A stretch of 15,028 nt of DNA from contig JAHYYL010000039.1 in the NCBI GenBank assembly GCA_019424965.1, positions 4,732-19,759 of the forward strand, written 5' to 3'. Source of the DNA: Collinsella sp. Its GTDB lineage: Bacteria > Actinomycetota > Coriobacteriia > Coriobacteriales > Coriobacteriaceae. Shown piece by piece: positions 6,623-14,328 of the stretch. Made by a program: the position numbers and the translations under genes. The notes beneath the pieces were generated by a model that had not been told where the DNA came from, made no database searches, and worked only from the letters and a program-made list of their open reading frames with translations. Position 1 is the stretch's first letter; the number at the start of each line of letters is the position of its first letter.

Positions 6623-7255
6623 CTATCCCCTCTTCCTTGCGGCGTCGGCGGCGCGGCGCGCCAGCGCATCGGCGCGCGGCAACCACATGTCGAGCAACTC
6701 ATCACACGCCGTCTCGAGCTCCTCAGCACGAGCGCGATCCTTCATAGACGTGGTGTTCGCAAAGAGCGTCAAGCTCGCGCCCTGCATAGCGGAACGGCAG
6801 AACACGGCGCCGCACGCCACATCGGACAGCAGCTGACGCGAACCCTTGTCGGCCATGTCCTCGAGCAGCGCCAGCGCGCGCCCGCAGGCATCCATAATGC
6901 GATACGGCGGCATAGCGGCCACATGCAGCGCATCCTGAATCGCGGTCGCTCGAGCCGGATCGTCACGCGGAATACCGTATGCCGCGGACACCTGCCCATA
7001 GGCACGAACGTCCTCGGCAACCAACTCGACAAGCTCCTGGGCCAGCTCATCAGCATGGGCAAACGCACGCGTCAGGTCATCCGCACGATCAGCAAGCGCG
7101 GGATTGGTCGCACCGTAGCGGGCAACCATTCCGCACAGCGAGGCGCCCAGCGCGCCCACAAAGGCGCTCGCGCTGCCACCGCCGGGAACCGGCTCGCGTG
7201 CGGCAAGTGCCTCGGCAAACTCTCGACAGGTTTTATCCATCATCTCTTGGCTCAT
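6623..7255 (-). CDS. fchA: Methenyltetrahydrofolate cyclohydrolase / cyclodeaminase-family protein
   Basis: 210 residues of the FTCD C-terminal (cyclodeaminase/cyclohydrolase) family. The motif PVPGGGSASAFVGALGASL begins at residue 22, and an all-helical protein follows, with the length of stand-alone FchA. FchA converts 5,10-methenyl-THF to 10-formyl-THF. It is the first gene of a two-gene operon with folD (2-base gap), so the pair links 5,10-methylene-THF to 10-formyl-THF for purine and formyl-methionine synthesis or one-carbon metabolism. The start is the ATG at 7255; a GTG at 7261 is two codons upstream. The ribosome site is weak (AAGGTG). Without histidine-degradation neighbours, formimino-THF cyclodeaminase activity is less likely but not excluded. 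Confidence 0.88.
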   Translation of the reverse strand: MSQEMMDKTCREFAEALAAREPVPGGGSASAFVGALGASLCGMVARYGATNPALADRADDLTRAFAHADELAQELVELVAEDVRAYGQVSAAYGIPRDDPARATAIQDALHVAAMPPYRIMDACGRALALLEDMADKGSRQLLSDVACGAVFCRSAMQGASLTLFANTTSMKDRARAEELETACDELLDMWLPRADALARRAADAARKRG

Positions 7256-7631
7256 ACGCACGCACCTTCAAGTCATATACATCGGTCAGGCAGCAACCGT
7301 CGACCAACCGCATCGAACACGTAATGGTGCTAAGTCTAGCCCATAAGCACATGGGCGTCAGCACACCTGGCCATCGCGGATTTCTATGACGAACGATAGG
7401 CCATGCCAACGCAAACATGGGACACATGGCCCACGTTTCGAGACTCCCGGGCAGCGGCAACTAGGGCATACATATAGGTAAGGAGCCCCATGTTGGGGCA
7501 AGCTCATCACGGCACCGGACGACGAATGGAGGAATCACCGCACAGCAAACAAAGTCATCATGTGCACGCGCAACCGCCGCCCCAGCGATCCGCGGCACAC
7601 GATGTCCCTGGCAGACAAGGAGGACGCCACC
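7256..7631. other. Divergent intergenic region between fchA and the first lipoprotein gene
   Basis: 376 bases with no convincing gene. They hold the leaders of two divergent genes. Visible signals are the perfect short dyad GCCCAT-AAGCAC-ATGGGC (about 7338-7355), the 18-nt element at 7417-7434, an AT-rich GCATACATATAGG near 7468 that could be a -10 region for the plus-strand gene, and AAGGAGCC before an ATG at 7490 that opens only a His/Arg-rich shadow frame. Confidence 0.55.
7417..7434 (+). repeat. 18-nt upstream element, copy 1
   Basis: ATGGGACACATGGCCCAC occurs here and again at 8383-8400, each time upstream of a lipoprotein gene. Its core, GGGACACATGGCCC, is an imperfect dyad (10 of 14 positions symmetric). 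In both copies AAGGAGCC follows, here at 7480. It may be a shared operator, or a remnant of the duplication that made the two genes. Confidence 0.75.
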
Positions 7632-8231
7632 ATGAAGAAAAAGACCCTATCGATCCTTTCCCTTTGCATCGCCCTCTTTGCCGCGTTTGCCCTTGTCGGC
7701 TGCGGCGGGAGCGCATCGGGCGGCAGCAGCGCCTCCAAGAGCGAGAGCAAGGAAAAGACCCCCGTCGCCAAGAAGACCGACTTTATCTGGTTTAAGGTCG
7801 AGATGCCCGAGGGCGTCGGCGTAAGCGACTCCGCCGGCAAGAATGCCGACAGGGTCCAGCTCACCTTCCCCGAAGACGAGAACGCCTCGGCCGATCGTTT
7901 TATCCCCGTTTGGAAAAAAGCGCTGACTGCCGAGGAATCCCACGCCGACCAGGCGGAAAAGAAGGGGGATACGTTCCAGTGGAAGGATGGCGGGTCCGTC
8001 GAGTATAACGGCAGGACGTGGCTCGTCGGAACGTACGAGGACAACAGTGGCATCACAACCCTCCTCTTTACCGACGTTGAGCCGGGAAGCGTCTACGTCC
8101 TCATCTCGAACTTCGACCAGCACAAGAAAGAAGCCGAGGCGCTCCTCAACTCCATCGAGTTCCCCGATGACATGGCAGAGGCAGTTGCCGAGGCACGCGA
8201 AGCCGAGATTTCGAGCATCGAGATCAAGTAA
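7632..8231 (+). CDS. Small lipoprotein, paralogue 1 (unknown family)
   Basis: 199 residues. The start MKKKTLSILSLCIALFAAFA and lipobox LVGC24 form a type II signal peptide, so Cys24 should be lipidated and the protein held on the outer face of the membrane. A Gly/Ser/Lys linker (25-45) leads into a soluble domain from TDFIWFKVEMPEGV to SSIEIK. GGAGG lies eight bases before the ATG. It shares order and motifs with the next gene: TDFIWFKVExPEGV, ADRxQxxF, DRFIPV, YNGxTW, LFTDVxxGSVYV and a C-terminal SxEFxDDxAEA. It resembles small Coriobacteria lipoproteins of unknown role, and no enzyme motif is evident. A binding or cell-surface sensing role is a guess. It is closed by the terminator at 8302. 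Confidence 0.88.
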   Translation: MKKKTLSILSLCIALFAAFALVGCGGSASGGSSASKSESKEKTPVAKKTDFIWFKVEMPEGVGVSDSAGKNADRVQLTFPEDENASADRFIPVWKKALTAEESHADQAEKKGDTFQWKDGGSVEYNGRTWLVGTYEDNSGITTLLFTDVEPGSVYVLISNFDQHKKEAEALLNSIEFPDDMAEAVAEAREAEISSIEIK

Positions 8232-8301
8232 CGGGACACCCGCACGTGCCTATGCGCACCCGCGTACACGCGCCCCATTAAAACAACGGGCACCCAACCC
8301 C

Positions 8302-8336
8302 GGGGAGGGCCGACAGCATCGGCCCTCCCCTCTTTT
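8302..8336 (+). terminator. Intrinsic terminator of lipoprotein 1
   Basis: GGGGAGGGCCGA (8302-8313) and TCGGCCCTCCCC (8319-8330) form a perfect 12-pair stem with a five-base loop, followed by TCTTTT. It lies 70 bases after the stop codon, so the two lipoprotein genes are separate transcription units. Confidence 0.9.
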
Positions 8337-8382
8337 GCGTCCGAGCATATTGCCACTTAACGGCGCAAATCCGGCCCTCAGA

Positions 8383-8400
8383 ATGGGACACATGGCCCAC
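8383..8400 (+). repeat. 18-nt upstream element, copy 2
   Basis: Identical to 7417-7434 and followed by AAGGAGCC at 8404. It lies 73 bases before the start of the second lipoprotein gene, against 197 bases for the first copy, so the downstream leaders differ while this element is kept. Confidence 0.75.
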
Positions 8401-8473
8401 CCGAAGGAGCCGCTCGCGCGTACAGTAAAGGCAGGTAATCCATGGGCGGTTACAGATCGAGGAGGACACGACC

Positions 8474-9067
8474 ATGAAAAAGAAGGCCTTTGCGATTCTC
8501 ACCCTCTGCATCAGTCTCTTTGCCACAGTTGCTCTGGTGGGCTGCGGTGGCAGCGGCGACGCTACCGGCAGTGGTGGTGGCGGCGGAGCAGAAAAGCCAG
8601 CCGTGGATATGAGGACCGACTTCATTTGGTTTAAGGTCGAGGTCCCCGAGGGCGTCGAGATCACCGACGTCGCCGGCGACACCGCCGACAGGGCCCAGTT
8701 TAAGTTCACCGAGAGCGAGCACGCCAGCGACCGCTTCATCCCCGTCTTCGACACTGACAAGAACGCCGACGAGCTGTTTGACTACGAGGCAAAGTGGAAG
8801 GCCAACTCCGGATGGACCGAGAGCGATCCCGTTAAGTACAACGGCAAGACCTGGCGCAGCGCCTACTTTACGCACTCGGGCGGCGTGACGACCGAGTACT
8901 TCACCGACGTTGACGGCGGCAGCGTGTACGTGCGCATCGACAACGTCGAGGAACACAAGGACGCCGTCGAGACCATGATGAAGTCTCTGGAGTTTGCCGA
9001 CGACATCGCCGAAGCCAAGACCGAAGCCATGGACGTCAAGCTCGACGACATCGAGATCAAGCGCTAA
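8474..9067 (+). CDS. Small lipoprotein, paralogue 2 (unknown family)
   Basis: 197 residues. MKKKAFAILTLCISLFATVA with lipobox LVGC24 gives a lipoprotein signal almost identical to that of the gene before it. A Gly-rich linker (25-40) precedes the domain that starts TDFIWFKVEVPEGVEI. The two proteins keep the same framework, but the middle has diverged (here FDYEAKWKANSGWTES; in paralogue 1 a Lys/Gln-rich stretch), so this is a tandem duplication with later divergence. GGAGG precedes the ATG at 8474. The domain has many Asp, Glu and Lys residues and no Cys after the lipobox. It sits just upstream of a surface-anchored PI-PLC gene but is separated from it by a hairpin and about 300 bases. The function is unknown. 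Confidence 0.88.
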   Translation: MKKKAFAILTLCISLFATVALVGCGGSGDATGSGGGGGAEKPAVDMRTDFIWFKVEVPEGVEITDVAGDTADRAQFKFTESEHASDRFIPVFDTDKNADELFDYEAKWKANSGWTESDPVKYNGKTWRSAYFTHSGGVTTEYFTDVDGGSVYVRIDNVEEHKDAVETMMKSLEFADDIAEAKTEAMDVKLDDIEIKR

Positions 9068-9137
9068 ACGACTGGCGAGCGCAGCGGGAAACACGGGCAC
9101 AGTGCAAACAAGCGACGATACCCCAGCGCTTCGCACC

Positions 9138-9171
9138 AAGGGAGGATCGGCTCGCCGGTCTTCCCTTTCTT
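9138..9171 (+). terminator. Intrinsic terminator of lipoprotein 2
   Basis: AAGGGAGGATCGGC (9138-9151) pairs with GCCGGTCTTCCCTT (9154-9167). All positions pair, with two G-U wobbles, and the loop is in effect CTCG. A TTTCTT run overlaps the end of the stem. The pyrimidine tract is short, so efficiency is uncertain. Confidence 0.7.
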
Positions 9172-9323
9172 ATGCCGATAGCCGGCGAACGCGAGGGTGC
9201 CGGACGCCGGAACCGCCCCAAATGTGGCAACAGTACGAAAACGACAAACACCTCAACACGTCCGCCCACCGATTTATTGCGCCGCGCAGACAATTAAACC
9301 AGCATCTTTAAACATCTGGGCAG

Positions 9324-9329
9324 TATAGT
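9324..9329 (+). promoter_or_regulatory. Candidate -10 element of the PI-PLC gene
   Basis: TATAGT matches five of six consensus positions and sits 44 bases before the start codon in a locally AT-rich stretch. No good -35 lies 16-18 bases upstream. Confidence 0.35.
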
Positions 9330-9372
9330 GACCAAAACTATCGCATAACCGCACGCTGCGAATGGAGGAGTT

Positions 9373-11859
9373 ATGACCGAACACCATGCCATCAGCCGCC
9401 GAGCATTTACGCTGGGCTTAGGTCTTGCGGCGCTGTCGCCGCTTGCAAGCCTGCCAGAAACCGCGGCACCGGGCATTCCCCTGCGAGCGGCATTTGCAGA
9501 CGACACGCCCAAACCGGCGGAGCACCTCGGTAATTTCGTCATTCGCCTTCGCCCCGCGGGCTATTTTCGCACCGCGAGCGTCAACCAAGACGGCAACGTT
9601 CGCGGCAACGTCTGCCACCTGTTTAACGACGGCACGTCCAGCAAGCTCATCCTTGAGAACGTAACGACCAAGAATGACGATACAAACTGGTATGCTATCC
9701 GCACCTTGCTCAATTTCGAAGAGCATAAAAAGACGGGCTACAGCATTTGGTCGGTCGACGACGACTCGGACAAAGATGGAAAGGTCATCCACGTATGGGG
9801 CGGCGAGTATGACAACAAGCCCAGCCGCGCTTTTGCGTTCGAGCGCCAATCAAACGGAACCTATATCATCCGAGACCGCACGGTCGAGAAAGAAACCGAG
9901 AAAAAAGACATTAAGTACTTGGCAATAGAATCGAACGGCAAAGACCAGGACAACAATAAGATCTGCCATAAGAGTAAGAGCATTCCGTGGGAGCTCGAAC
10001 TTATCGGTTGCGACATGAAAAAGAACGATGCCACGGTTAGCAGCCTCGACTGGATCACGTACAGCAGCTACGTCGATGGGCCATGTTGGATGAAATACGT
10101 CGACGACAACAAGTTCCTCGACGAGCTGAGCATCCCGGGTACGCACGATTCGGGCACCTGCAGCGTGGACAACGACACTGAGCCCCAATCCTCGCAAGTA
10201 AAATGCCAGCAGGATTACATTCCCACGCAGTTGCTCGAGGGAATCCGCTATTTTGATATCCGACTCGGAAAGGGCGACGACCCCGGTATCGACCACGGGA
10301 TTTTCTACCTACTCAAAAAAGACGGGAACTATCTGCATCTCTCCGATGTCATCGGGTACTTCAAAACGTTTTTGAACGAAAACCCGTCAGAAGCGCTCAT
10401 CATGCTCGCATCGCGCGGCAACGATGAGGCTACCGACGAAAGCATAACGACGGCCTTCGCCAAGGTTATGGCCGATAACCCCAACCTGTTCTACACATCG
10501 AGCCGCGTTCCCACGCTACACGAGGTGCGCGGAAAGATCGTTCTGCTGCGTCGATTTAGGCTCGCCGGCAACAGTGTAAGCGGCCATACGTGGGGCCTCG
10601 ACCTTACCGAATGGGATGACAAGATCAAGGCTCACTCCGACAGCGCCACTATGTGTCTCGTCCAAGACGCGCGGGGCTTTGAAGCCGCGGGGGAAACAGG
10701 AGACAAAGAGCCCTATTGCACCAAGGTATACGCCCAGGACAAGTACAAACTCACGGGAACCGACAAGCTCAGCTGGGTCGATAATGCGCTGAAGGAAACG
10801 ACCGGGCGCACGCGCAACAAGGTGGACGTCGCGGACGATGACGGGGCCAAGGTGCAAGTCCAGGAGCGTTGCTGGTCTATCAACTACACCAGCTGCACGG
10901 GCTTGTCGCACGGAGGCAATCCTTTTACCTCGGCACGAGTAGTCAACGAGCATCTGTATAAGAGCCCGTACATCAATCCCAGCGGCATCGAGGATACAAA
11001 GTCAGATTACCTCGAGCACATTGGCATCATCGCATCCGACTTTGTTGATGCGGCGCTGGCCCGGAGCATCTACCAGCGCAATTACGATTACGATACACAG
11101 CACAAGCAGACAGCTTCGTACTACCTCCCGACCCGCATGCGCATGACGTACGGCGACTCGCTGAGCGATGCCTCGCTCCAGGATGGCAAGACCGTTGGCG
11201 AGGGCCATTTCCGCCTTGTCGACAGCAGCAACGTACTCAACGTGGCGGCTTCGGGCCATGCGTTTGCCATTGAATACGTGGATGTTGATGCCCTGGGCAA
11301 CGAGACCGTTACAAGACTGCAGGGCTTTGTGCCTATCGATATCGATCCACGCGCGCTGACGCCCCATTTTGAGGGACTCGAAGGCCTTAAGGCCGGCGAA
11401 GACGTGCGCGCCAAGATTGCGGCATCACTCGAGGGCAAGCTCGAAACCGATGCCTGCACGGCCCAGCTCGAGTTTGTGCACGACGCGGACGGCGCTCCGG
11501 GCACGGCAATGGCCGAGGGCGAAACATTTGCCGCAGGAACGTACTGGGTGCGCGTGAACGGTCTCTTGGGCGACGCGGCGCAGAACTACACGCTCGCCAG
11601 CGACGGAGCCGCAAGCTTTACCGTTGCAACCTCGGGCAACGCGGGCGGCAACGGCGCCGGCACCGACGGTGGCACGGGCTCCAACGCAGGTAGCGCCGAC
11701 AAGAACGGCAAGGGCGAAAGCTCGGCCGGAAAACTCGCCGACACGGGCGACGGCTCTGGCGTTGCCGCCGGGCTCGCTGCCGCCGCCGTGGCGACGACGG
11801 TCGCAGGTGCAGCAATGCTTGCCAGTGACCGCGAAGACAGCGAAGGCGCTAGCGAATAG
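9373..11859 (+). CDS. Surface-anchored PI-PLC X-domain protein (Tat signal, LADTG sortase motif)
   Basis: 828 residues, with GGAGG before the ATG at 9373. The N-terminus has a twin-arginine signal, S8-RRAFTL, then a hydrophobic stretch and a likely cut after AFA (42). Residues about 50-215 look like a beta-trefoil (ricin-like) module (GKVIHVWGG, AFAFERQSNGTYIIRD, ELELIG). The PI-PLC X-type domain follows: IPGTHDSGT carries catalytic-type His258 and Asp259, FDIRL carries Arg297, and IDHG carries the second His308. Residues about 645-755 resemble an Ig-like domain. A Gly/Asn/Ser-rich linker leads to LADTG (788-792), a hydrophobic segment and an acidic tail, that is, an LAxTG class E-type sortase signal. 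The enzyme should cleave phosphatidylinositol or GPI-like lipids outside the cell. Substrate and host relevance are inferred. Confidence 0.88.
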   Translation: MTEHHAISRRAFTLGLGLAALSPLASLPETAAPGIPLRAAFADDTPKPAEHLGNFVIRLRPAGYFRTASVNQDGNVRGNVCHLFNDGTSSKLILENVTTKNDDTNWYAIRTLLNFEEHKKTGYSIWSVDDDSDKDGKVIHVWGGEYDNKPSRAFAFERQSNGTYIIRDRTVEKETEKKDIKYLAIESNGKDQDNNKICHKSKSIPWELELIGCDMKKNDATVSSLDWITYSSYVDGPCWMKYVDDNKFLDELSIPGTHDSGTCSVDNDTEPQSSQVKCQQDYIPTQLLEGIRYFDIRLGKGDDPGIDHGIFYLLKKDGNYLHLSDVIGYFKTFLNENPSEALIMLASRGNDEATDESITTAFAKVMADNPNLFYTSSRVPTLHEVRGKIVLLRRFRLAGNSVSGHTWGLDLTEWDDKIKAHSDSATMCLVQDARGFEAAGETGDKEPYCTKVYAQDKYKLTGTDKLSWVDNALKETTGRTRNKVDVADDDGAKVQVQERCWSINYTSCTGLSHGGNPFTSARVVNEHLYKSPYINPSGIEDTKSDYLEHIGIIASDFVDAALARSIYQRNYDYDTQHKQTASYYLPTRMRMTYGDSLSDASLQDGKTVGEGHFRLVDSSNVLNVAASGHAFAIEYVDVDALGNETVTRLQGFVPIDIDPRALTPHFEGLEGLKAGEDVRAKIAASLEGKLETDACTAQLEFVHDADGAPGTAMAEGETFAAGTYWVRVNGLLGDAAQNYTLASDGAASFTVATSGNAGGNGAGTDGGTGSNAGSADKNGKGESSAGKLADTGDGSGVAAGLAAAAVATTVAGAAMLASDREDSEGASE

Positions 11860-11888
11860 GCAAGCCAGCCTTTTAGACACATCGACTC

Positions 11889-11928
11889 AATCGGGGGCGC
11901 AGAACACCGTTCTGTGCCCCCGATTTTT
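11889..11928 (+). terminator. Strong intrinsic terminator of the PI-PLC gene
   Basis: AATCGGGGGCGCAGAAC pairs with GTTCTGTGCCCCCGATT around an ACC loop (11906-11908), with a single G-U pair, and ends in TTTTT. It lies 30 bases past the stop. On the other strand no T-run follows, so it serves the plus strand only and not the convergent small gene. Confidence 0.92.
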
Positions 11929-11953
11929 ACCTTGGCCCGAACGCCGCTTTCGA

Positions 11954-12223
11954 CTACATCACCATGTTCAGCGCGTTAACAAACTCCTGGGCCTTCGCAC
12001 AACTGCTCAGGCTAAAGACACAAGCGGTCAACAGCCTGTTACGTAGGAAAACGTCGCGGCCCTTGATCCTGTTGACCCCAGTGATGTCCTTAAGGTAAAC
12101 AATCTCGGTGTGCTTGCCACCAAACGTGCCCTTCTTGAGCACCTCAATACGGTTAGGGTAGATCTTGACGTCTTTAAACCTACCCGAACCTTTGTCCTGG
12201 AATAGCAGCGTGTTCTTGTCCAT
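11954..12223 (-). CDS. Small PH-like domain protein
   Basis: 89 residues starting MDKNTLLFQDKGSGRFKDVK. The pattern of short strands (VKIYPNRIEVLKKG, HTEIVYLKDITGVN, a DVFLRNRL turn) followed by a C-terminal helix ending AQEFVNALN is that of small bacterial PH-like proteins, in which a helix caps a beta-barrel. No signal peptide or membrane segment is seen. The start at 12223 is chosen because GGGAG lies eight bases upstream; the frame stays open to a GTG at 12268 but without a ribosome site. It is convergent with the PI-PLC gene and divergent from the YhcG gene. The assignment rests on strand pattern, not on a catalytic motif. Confidence 0.65.
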   Translation of the reverse strand: MDKNTLLFQDKGSGRFKDVKIYPNRIEVLKKGTFGGKHTEIVYLKDITGVNRIKGRDVFLRNRLLTACVFSLSSCAKAQEFVNALNMVM

Positions 12224-12391
12224 GCATGTCACTCCCGTGGGGTTCGCTAAAACTGCCTTTATGGTCACATTTTAACCACCGCAAGGCCCCCATGCGAAGG
12301 TGCCAGACAACGCAGCAATTCGTGTCCGCGCGAGGCTTTAAACTAAATGTAATAAAGATGCATTCCTCAAGAGGAAAGTCGGGCGATATTG

Positions 12392-13441
12392 ATGGGTGAA
12401 CTGGTAAACCGCGGGGAATCGACAATCGTGCCAGAAGTTTTTTACAAGCAGGTTTCCTCGATTCTCAACGCCGCTCGCAACAAGGCATATACCGCCGTTA
12501 ACTTTGCGATGGTTGAGGCATATTGGGAGATCGGCAAGAGCATTGTTGATGAACAGGGCGGAGAGGAGCGCGCAGCATATGGAGAGGCATTGATTGCGGG
12601 CCTCTCCAGAAGGCTTACCGCGGATTTCGGAAGAGGCTTTGGCATCGCAAACCTTCGCAATATGCGTCAGTTCTTTCTTGCGTTTCCAATTCGCGACGCA
12701 CTGCGTAGCGAATTGAGCTGGACTCATTACCGCAGGTTGATGCGCATTCCCGACCCTGATGCTCGCGCCTGGTACATGAACGAATGCGCCAATTCTCGCT
12801 GGAGCACGCGCCAACTCGAACGCCAGATCAACACCATGTTCCGAGAGCGCCTACTTGCCAGCAAGGACAAGGAGGCCGTCACCCAGGAAATCCAAAAGCG
12901 CGCCCCGGCTCGTCGCCCCGAGGATATCATCCGCGACCCATATGTGCTGGAGTTTTTAGGTTTCTCGGACGATACTGCGTTTCGCGAGAGCGATCTAGAG
13001 CAGGCGCTCATCACGCATCTTCAGAAGTTCCTGCTGGAGCTTGGCCGTGGCTTCGCTTTCGAGGCGCGCCAAAAGCGCATCACCTTTGATGGGCGCCATT
13101 TCTATATTGACCTTGTGTTTTACAACTATCTGATGCGCTGTTTCGTGCTCATCGACCTTAAGACCGATGACCTTACGCATCAGGACCTGGGCCAGATGCA
13201 AATGTATGTGAACTACTACACGCGTGAGCTCATGAACGAAGGCGACAATCCGCCCATAGGCATCGTGCTCTGCGCGGACAAAAGCGATTCGATCGTCGAG
13301 TACACGCTGCCCGAAGACAACGACCAAGTGTTTGCCGCCAAATACCTGCCGTATCTTCCAAGCAAGGAAGAGCTGGCGCGCGAGCTGAGTGCCGAGTACC
13401 GCGCCATCAACGAAGCGACCAATGGCGAAACGCAAGGGTAG
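12392..13441 (+). CDS. YhcG/DUF1016-family PDDEXK nuclease
   Basis: 349 residues. The N-terminal DUF1016_N region contains NFAMVEAYWEIGKSIVDEQ (about 38-56), then a Leu/Arg-rich region typical of the family (LRNMRQFFLAFP, LSWTHYRRLMRI). The C-terminal PDDEXK nuclease core has FYIDLVFYN with Asp240, then VLIDLKTDD with Asp255 and Lys257, and QMQMYVNYY with the helical Gln. The length is normal. The ATG at 12392 (or a TTG one codon earlier) has only a distant AGAGGAAA, so initiation is weak or atypical. YhcG-type nucleases often sit beside type I restriction genes or in defence islands. Here the neighbours are an ADP-ribosylglycohydrolase (63-base gap) and small unknown genes. DNA cleavage is probable from the intact motif; its trigger and target are unknown. 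Confidence 0.93.
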   Translation: MGELVNRGESTIVPEVFYKQVSSILNAARNKAYTAVNFAMVEAYWEIGKSIVDEQGGEERAAYGEALIAGLSRRLTADFGRGFGIANLRNMRQFFLAFPIRDALRSELSWTHYRRLMRIPDPDARAWYMNECANSRWSTRQLERQINTMFRERLLASKDKEAVTQEIQKRAPARRPEDIIRDPYVLEFLGFSDDTAFRESDLEQALITHLQKFLLELGRGFAFEARQKRITFDGRHFYIDLVFYNYLMRCFVLIDLKTDDLTHQDLGQMQMYVNYYTRELMNEGDNPPIGIVLCADKSDSIVEYTLPEDNDQVFAAKYLPYLPSKEELARELSAEYRAINEATNGETQG

Positions 13442-13504
13442 CAGCACGTTGCGACCGAAACGCCCGACGGCGCTCCACATCACCCGGGAAAAGAGGAGCT
13501 TTCC

Positions 13505-14293
13505 ATGACACACAGACCGAAAACAACACTGCGCGACTGCATCTATGGGCTTGCCGTCGGTGACGCGCTGGGCGTTCCCTACGAGTTCAGACCTCGTGGC
13601 ACGTTCGAATGCACCGACATGATCGGCTACGGCACGCACGAGCAGCCCGCCGGCACCTGGAGCGACGACACATCTATGACGCTCGCCACCTGCGACTCCA
13701 TCAGAGAGCTCGGCCGCATTGACACCGAGGACATGCGCGACAAGTTCGTAGGCTGGATTGCCCGTAGCGAGTATACGATCGACGGCGTTTTCGATTACGG
13801 CGGTACGACCGCCCGCGCCCTGCACACCGGCAAAGGAGGCTCCGGCGAGCGCGACAACGGCAACGGATCGCTCATGCGCATCGCTCCCCTGGCGTTCACC
13901 GATGCGACAGACGAAGGGGTCAGCAAGGTCTCCGCGATTACGCACGCCCACAGAACGTCGACCGGTGCATGCGTCATATTTGTCGAGCTGATGAGAGATG
14001 TGATGAACGACGTGCTCCCCTCGTGGGCACTCCATCTGAAAGGCGTGCCTGAGCAGGAGATCAGGTCAGGTGGCTTCGTGCGCGACACGCTTAAGGCAGC
14101 CACCTGGTGTTTCGTCAACACTAACAGCTACAAAGATTGCGTGCTTGCCGCCGTCAACCTGGGCGACGACACCGACACCACCGCAGCCGTCGCCGGCGCC
14201 CTCGCAGGCACGGCATACGGTCTCAAAGCCATCCCGCAGGAGTGGGTCGACACCCTACGCGGAAAAGAGCTGATTGAGCAGTGTTTGTTTTAG
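13505..14293 (+). CDS. ADP-ribosylglycohydrolase family protein
   Basis: 262 residues, with AGAGGAG before the ATG. Both metal-binding motifs are present: GDALG (19-23) with WSDDTSM (52-58), and NLGDDTDTTAA with Asp221, Asp222 and Asp224 near the C-terminus. The mid-region GNGSLMRIAP is also conserved, and ITHAHRTSTGAC matches the usual helix start. The enzymes use a two-Mg2+ site to release ADP-ribose from arginine or other targets. The protein is shorter than the common length of about 300 because the segment between ITHAH and GFVRDTL is reduced. No ADP-ribosyltransferase is visible in the window, so the target is unknown. It lies 63 bases after the nuclease gene and may share its transcript. 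The cytosolic location is inferred from the lack of a signal. Confidence 0.93.
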   Translation: MTHRPKTTLRDCIYGLAVGDALGVPYEFRPRGTFECTDMIGYGTHEQPAGTWSDDTSMTLATCDSIRELGRIDTEDMRDKFVGWIARSEYTIDGVFDYGGTTARALHTGKGGSGERDNGNGSLMRIAPLAFTDATDEGVSKVSAITHAHRTSTGACVIFVELMRDVMNDVLPSWALHLKGVPEQEIRSGGFVRDTLKAATWCFVNTNSYKDCVLAAVNLGDDTDTTAAVAGALAGTAYGLKAIPQEWVDTLRGKELIEQCLF

Positions 14294-14328
14294 GGCGCAC
14301 TTACGATAGAAACTGACCAGGGGGCATC

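Larger units (their letters stand above)
9068..9372 (+). other. Intergenic region between lipoprotein 2 and the PI-PLC gene
   Basis: 305 bases with no gene. They hold the terminator at 9138-9171, a more AT-rich stretch from about 9230, a TATAGT hexamer at 9324 and the ribosome site of the next gene. Nothing else stands out. Confidence 0.6.

Noticed and set aside
7490..7795. Plus-strand frame with AAGGAG before its ATG
   Set aside because: The ribosome-site-like sequence is suggestive, but the His/Arg-rich product runs out of frame into the lipoprotein gene and has no counterpart before the second paralogue.
12995..14035. Minus-strand open frame of 346 codons
   Set aside because: It overlaps the nuclease catalytic core and most of the ADP-ribosylglycohydrolase on the opposite strand. 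Both sense genes have full motifs.
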